From positions 1 to 64,000 of the forward strand of contig NZ_JAHZTC010000022.1 in NCBI RefSeq assembly GCF_019599265.1: a stretch of 64,000 nt of DNA, given 5' to 3'. Origin of the DNA: Pontibacter sp. HSC-14F20. GTDB lineage: Bacteria > Bacteroidota > Bacteroidia > Cytophagales > Hymenobacteraceae. The position numbers and the translations under genes were made by a program. Shown piece after piece: positions 61,594 through 64,000 of the stretch. Position 1 is the stretch's first letter. Every line of letters begins with the position of its first letter. The notes beneath the pieces were generated by a model. The model made no database searches. It saw only the letters and a program-made list of their open reading frames with translations, and was not told the origin of the DNA.

Positions 61594-62571
61594 TTATTTT
61601 TCTAAAACAGCTTTGATGCGCTCAGGCCAGAGCGTGATGTTACGGGCACCGGCAGGCTTCTGCACAAGTTCGGGCACCACAGTAGAGTCAAGGCGGTTAT
61701 ACCTGGAAAAGTCAACGATGGCTTTAAATGCCTCAGAATTGATAACGGCCCCTGAATCTTCAAGTGCAAGGTAGCGTATCAGCACAACCTGCGGGCGCAA
61801 TGTCACTTCAGTGTTCAGCGGCACATTCACCATTTCAGGCGCCACCTGGAGCTCCCGCTGTTGCAGCGGCCTTATCCTCACCGAAACAGTTGCCTCTGTC
61901 ATATCTGATTTTACCAGTGATTTGTTATCATACTCGATGGGCACTACAATCTTGGCAGATTCGGTCAGGTTGGTGATCGGCAAGCGCAGCATGAAAGGGC
62001 TCGGCAAACTATCTACCATGGAGGATGGGCCACGGAAAGTAATTGTGTCCGGATCAATTTGGATAGGACGTAGCATGGCGTGGCGTTCGCCTGTCACTTT
62101 CTGAGCAGGATCGAGCTGCAGTGGGATACGGCGCGTCACCGTCTCGTTGAAGTTAAAGTAAAGGGTGTCGGTTACGACGAAGTTAAGCTGCAGACCATCC
62201 ATAGCGTTCACCAAGGCAGGCCTTAAGGCAGAACCAAGCAGGAAATTGTTGCGGGGAAGGCTACGGATGTAGACTTCTGCGGGCTGTACTTCTACCCTGA
62301 GGGCTTTGCGGAGGAGTTTCCACCCCCGACCTGTTACATTGATCTCTACTTCCTTCGGAAGCTGACTGATCGGCACCAGGCGCTGTTCATTGTACACAAA
62401 GCGCACCGGATAAGTGGTTTGGGTAGAGTAGCTTTTATTGAGGGCATTGAGCAGCCAGAAAGTAGAGGCCGCCACAAAACAGAGCACTACAATTCGCCAG
62501 TAGTGCTCTGTTTGGGGCTTAAATGGCCTTACAAACCATAAAATGATATTTCGGGCTTTCTCAAACGACAA
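61594..62571 (-). CDS. ybbR: YbbR-like domain protein
   Basis: A 325-residue protein with a short cytoplasmic N-terminus, one helix (IVVLCFVAASTFWLLNALNK) and repeated YbbR-type beta domains in the periplasm (YPVRFVYNEQRLVPISQLPK, RPIQIDPDTITFRGPSSMVD, VSVRIRPLQQRELQVAPEMV). YbbR/CdaR proteins in other phyla control diadenylate cyclase, but no cdaA is present here. It lies 12 bases downstream of yajC. Confidence 0.85.
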   Translation of the reverse strand: MSFEKARNIILWFVRPFKPQTEHYWRIVVLCFVAASTFWLLNALNKSYSTQTTYPVRFVYNEQRLVPISQLPKEVEINVTGRGWKLLRKALRVEVQPAEVYIRSLPRNNFLLGSALRPALVNAMDGLQLNFVVTDTLYFNFNETVTRRIPLQLDPAQKVTGERHAMLRPIQIDPDTITFRGPSSMVDSLPSPFMLRLPITNLTESAKIVVPIEYDNKSLVKSDMTEATVSVRIRPLQQRELQVAPEMVNVPLNTEVTLRPQVVLIRYLALEDSGAVINSEAFKAIVDFSRYNRLDSTVVPELVQKPAGARNITLWPERIKAVLEK

Positions 62572-62583
62572 GGTATCTTATCC

Positions 62584-62886
62584 TTATTTCACTTTAGCAG
62601 TAGCTTCCAGCGAGATAGCAGATTTCTCGAACACAAGGCGCACGCCTTTGTCTACTTCTATCTCTACGGTGTCATCGTTCACAGCTGTTAAACGACCATG
62701 CAGTCCGCCTATTGTCACGACCTGCATACCTTTGGTCAGCTCTTCACGAAATTTTTTCTGGTCCTTCGCTTTTTTCTGCTGCGGCCGGATCATGAAAAAA
62801 TAGAAAACAAGGATAATGGCGCCGAACATCAGGAGCTGTGGCAGCATGCCACCGTCTGGTGCGGCCTGGAGGAATATCGTTTGCAT
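62584..62886 (-). CDS. yajC: Preprotein translocase subunit YajC
   Basis: A 100-residue single-helix protein of the Sec translocon. Helix LPQLLMFGAIILVFYFFMIR is followed by the signature RPQQKKAKDQKKFREELTKG, MQVVTIGGLHGRLTAVNDDT and VEIEVDKGVRLVFEKSAI. Length and order are typical. It sits 32 bases after the DUF1573 gene. Confidence 0.95.
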   Translation of the reverse strand: MQTIFLQAAPDGGMLPQLLMFGAIILVFYFFMIRPQQKKAKDQKKFREELTKGMQVVTIGGLHGRLTAVNDDTVEIEVDKGVRLVFEKSAISLEATAKVK

Positions 62887-62918
62887 AAAAAGGGTTGTGC
62901 TCTTTAGAGCGTGATTTT

Positions 62919-63458
62919 TTAGTTAAGTCTCACAGGGCCATCAGCACCTGCAGTTGGAATGCTTGATGAAGTTACGTTGCCTTTCATGAACACACGCACA
63001 ATGTTAGGCTCCGTATTAGCACGAACCGTTACAGTCGGAGACTGCTGGCCAGGCTTGTTGCGGCTATCGAAACGAACTTTTACTTCACCTTCTTCTCCTG
63101 GAGCAACAGGAGTCTTCGTCCAGTCAGGGGCGGTACAGCCACAAGAAGCAGAAGCGCTTTCGATTACCAAAGGAGACTTGCCTGTGTTCGTGAATTTGAA
63201 GGTATGCTCTACTATATCACCTTCTTTGATAGTACCAAAATCATACTCGGTTGAAGCGAAGCTCATCACAGCCATGTTATCAGTGCTGGTCGTCTGGCCG
63301 GTTGGCACTACGTTCGGGTTGTCAACCACCTGTGGCTGATCTACAGTTGCAGTTGCTTCAGCAGTAGTTGCCTCCGATTCAGTGGTGTTGTTCTGGTCGC
63401 AGCTGGTCACTGTCATGGCAGTACCAAGCGCTAGGGCTAATAAGAAGTTCTTTTTCAT
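62919..63458 (-). CDS. DUF1573 lipoprotein
   Basis: A 179-residue lipoprotein (MKKNFLLALALGTAMTVTSC). A Thr/Glu-rich linker leads to a DUF1573 Ig-like domain (FASTEYDFGTIKEGDIVEHT, FTNTGKSPLVIESASASCGC, APGEEGEVKVRFDSRNKPGQ). The SCGCTxPxW block is the family hallmark. Usually upstream of yajC in Bacteroidota. Function unknown. Confidence 0.9.
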   Translation of the reverse strand: MKKNFLLALALGTAMTVTSCDQNNTTESEATTAEATATVDQPQVVDNPNVVPTGQTTSTDNMAVMSFASTEYDFGTIKEGDIVEHTFKFTNTGKSPLVIESASASCGCTAPDWTKTPVAPGEEGEVKVRFDSRNKPGQQSPTVTVRANTEPNIVRVFMKGNVTSSSIPTAGADGPVRLN

Positions 63459-63483
63459 ATCAGTTTAACAGCTTTTAGCTTAA

Positions 63484-64000
63484 TTATAGTTTCGAAATGA
63501 TGTGCTGCGCAAATTCCATGGTACTGGCACTGCCGCCCAGGTCGCCTGTGCACTGCTCTCTGTTGGCAAGCGTTGCGTCCAAAGCAGTCTCAATACGGTT
63601 TGCCTCATCTTTCAAATCGATGTGGTGCAGCATCATGATAGCGGAGCGTAGCAGCGCAGTTGGGTTTGCCTTGCCTTGGCCTGCAATATCTGGTGCAGAA
63701 CCGTGTACGGCTTCGAAGATGGCCATGTCGTTGCCAATGTTGGCACCGGATACTACTCCCAGCCCGCCTACCAGGCCTGCGCACAGGTCAGACAGGATAT
63801 CGCCGAACAGGTTAGTGGTCACGATCACGTCGAACTGCTCTGGCTTGATCACCAGCTGCATGCACATGTTATCAATGATCTTGTCGTCGTACTGGATGTG
63901 CGGGTATTCTTTTGCGATCTCGCTGGCTTCACTCAGGAACAGGGCGCCGGCGCTTTTCAGGATGTTAGCTTTATGAACAGCCGTTACCTTCTTGCAGTTG
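63484..64000 (-). CDS. Isocitrate/isopropylmalate dehydrogenase family, C-terminal part
   Basis: 172 codons of the C-terminal end; the gene runs off the right edge. Readable family blocks are CKKVTAVHKANILK, FDVIVTTNLFGDILSDLCAG, VSGANIGNDMAIFEAVHGSA and PDIAGQGKANPTALL. The ending TGDLGGSASTMEFAQHI fits NAD-dependent isocitrate dehydrogenase better than LeuB, as does the absence of leucine genes. It oxidises isocitrate in the TCA cycle. The DUF1573 gene follows 25 bases after its stop. Confidence 0.85.
   Translation of the reverse strand, partial: NCKKVTAVHKANILKSAGALFLSEASEIAKEYPHIQYDDKIIDNMCMQLVIKPEQFDVIVTTNLFGDILSDLCAGLVGGLGVVSGANIGNDMAIFEAVHGSAPDIAGQGKANPTALLRSAIMMLHHIDLKDEANRIETALDATLANREQCTGDLGGSASTMEFAQHIISKL

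Larger units (their letters stand above)
695..61704. repeat. Dispersed iterated heptamer AGGTATA/TATACCT
   Basis: Counting by eye on both strands gives about 130 copies of AGGTATA or its complement between these limits, against roughly 8 expected for a 7-mer in 64 kb. Flanks favour C before and G/C after (CAGGTATAG, CTATACCTG). Copies sit inside genes in all three frames (VYL, IP, RYS encoded), in intergenic spacers, and as inverted pairs in the terminator at 25941-25987. Dense spots include 36168-36186, 47281-47450 and 60910-60995. None was seen between about 47710 and 55685. The function is unknown; possibilities are a DNA-uptake signal, a methylation site or a structural motif. Confidence 0.85.

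Noticed and set aside
1..64000. CRISPR array, rRNA operon, prophage or conjugative element
   Set aside because: No regularly spaced direct repeats, rRNA sequence, or integrase, portal or relaxase genes were seen.

Overview
The window looks like chromosome of a Cytophagales bacterium (phylum Bacteroidota), most like Hymenobacteraceae such as Pontibacter. The grounds are Bacteroidota-type promoter elements (TAnnTTTG) before several genes, many lipoproteins and outer-membrane proteins of Bacteroidota type, and typical sets such as nfeD-floA, DUF1573-yajC-ybbR-coaE and an archaeal-type ProRS. The genus is inference; no 16S gene is present.

Layout. 0-3 kb: the end of an IS630-type transposase, a YbdG-type mechanosensitive channel and a K+/H+ antiporter. 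3.2-14 kb: a split tryptophan/kynurenine catabolic locus. kynU, an outer-membrane-like gene, ACMSD and 3-hydroxyanthranilate dioxygenase lie on the minus strand; a lipoprotein phosphoesterase-Omp85 fusion, a divergent SDR and 2-aminomuconate semialdehyde dehydrogenase lie on the plus strand. 14-29 kb: ClC channel, stand-alone RelA/SpoT synthetase, DPP-IV peptidase, FadL-like porin, a low-complexity lipoprotein, proS, nfeD-floA, a 2OG-Fe(II) oxygenase and a chromate transporter. 29-33 kb: galE-rfbB-rfbC-rfbA for nucleotide sugars. 33-43 kb: prmC, ribD, msrC, a lipoprotein phosphoesterase, phospholipid genes (psd, cdsA), glutamate dehydrogenase, a CPBP protease and dus. 43-50 kb: EamA and NhaC transporters, GNAT/FemAB-like protein, histidine kinase, hemA. 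50-55.3 kb: an accessory patch with two inactivated insertion sequences (IS4 and IS1182 type), a TM2 lipoprotein, a DUF2752 protein and an orphan lipoprotein. 55.3-64 kb: ArsR regulator, a second amino-acid dehydrogenase, AsmA protein, tRNA-Val, the coaE-ybbR-yajC-DUF1573 block and the end of an isocitrate dehydrogenase gene.

The most striking feature belongs to no single gene. The heptamer AGGTATA/TATACCT, often as CAGGTATAG, occurs about 130 times by hand count, where about 8 would be expected by chance. It lies in genes in all three frames, in spacers and as inverted pairs inside terminators. It is absent from about 47.71 to 55.68 kb, which includes the insertion-sequence patch. This behaves like a highly iterated or DNA-uptake-type signal. 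Other notable points: an IS4 element inserted in the loop of the presumed hemA terminator; an IS1182 element inserted at the stop codon of its neighbour, with covarying hairpins in its inverted repeats; a dense cluster of palindromes before the ClC gene; and a perfect 15-bp hairpin inside the DUF2752 reading frame.
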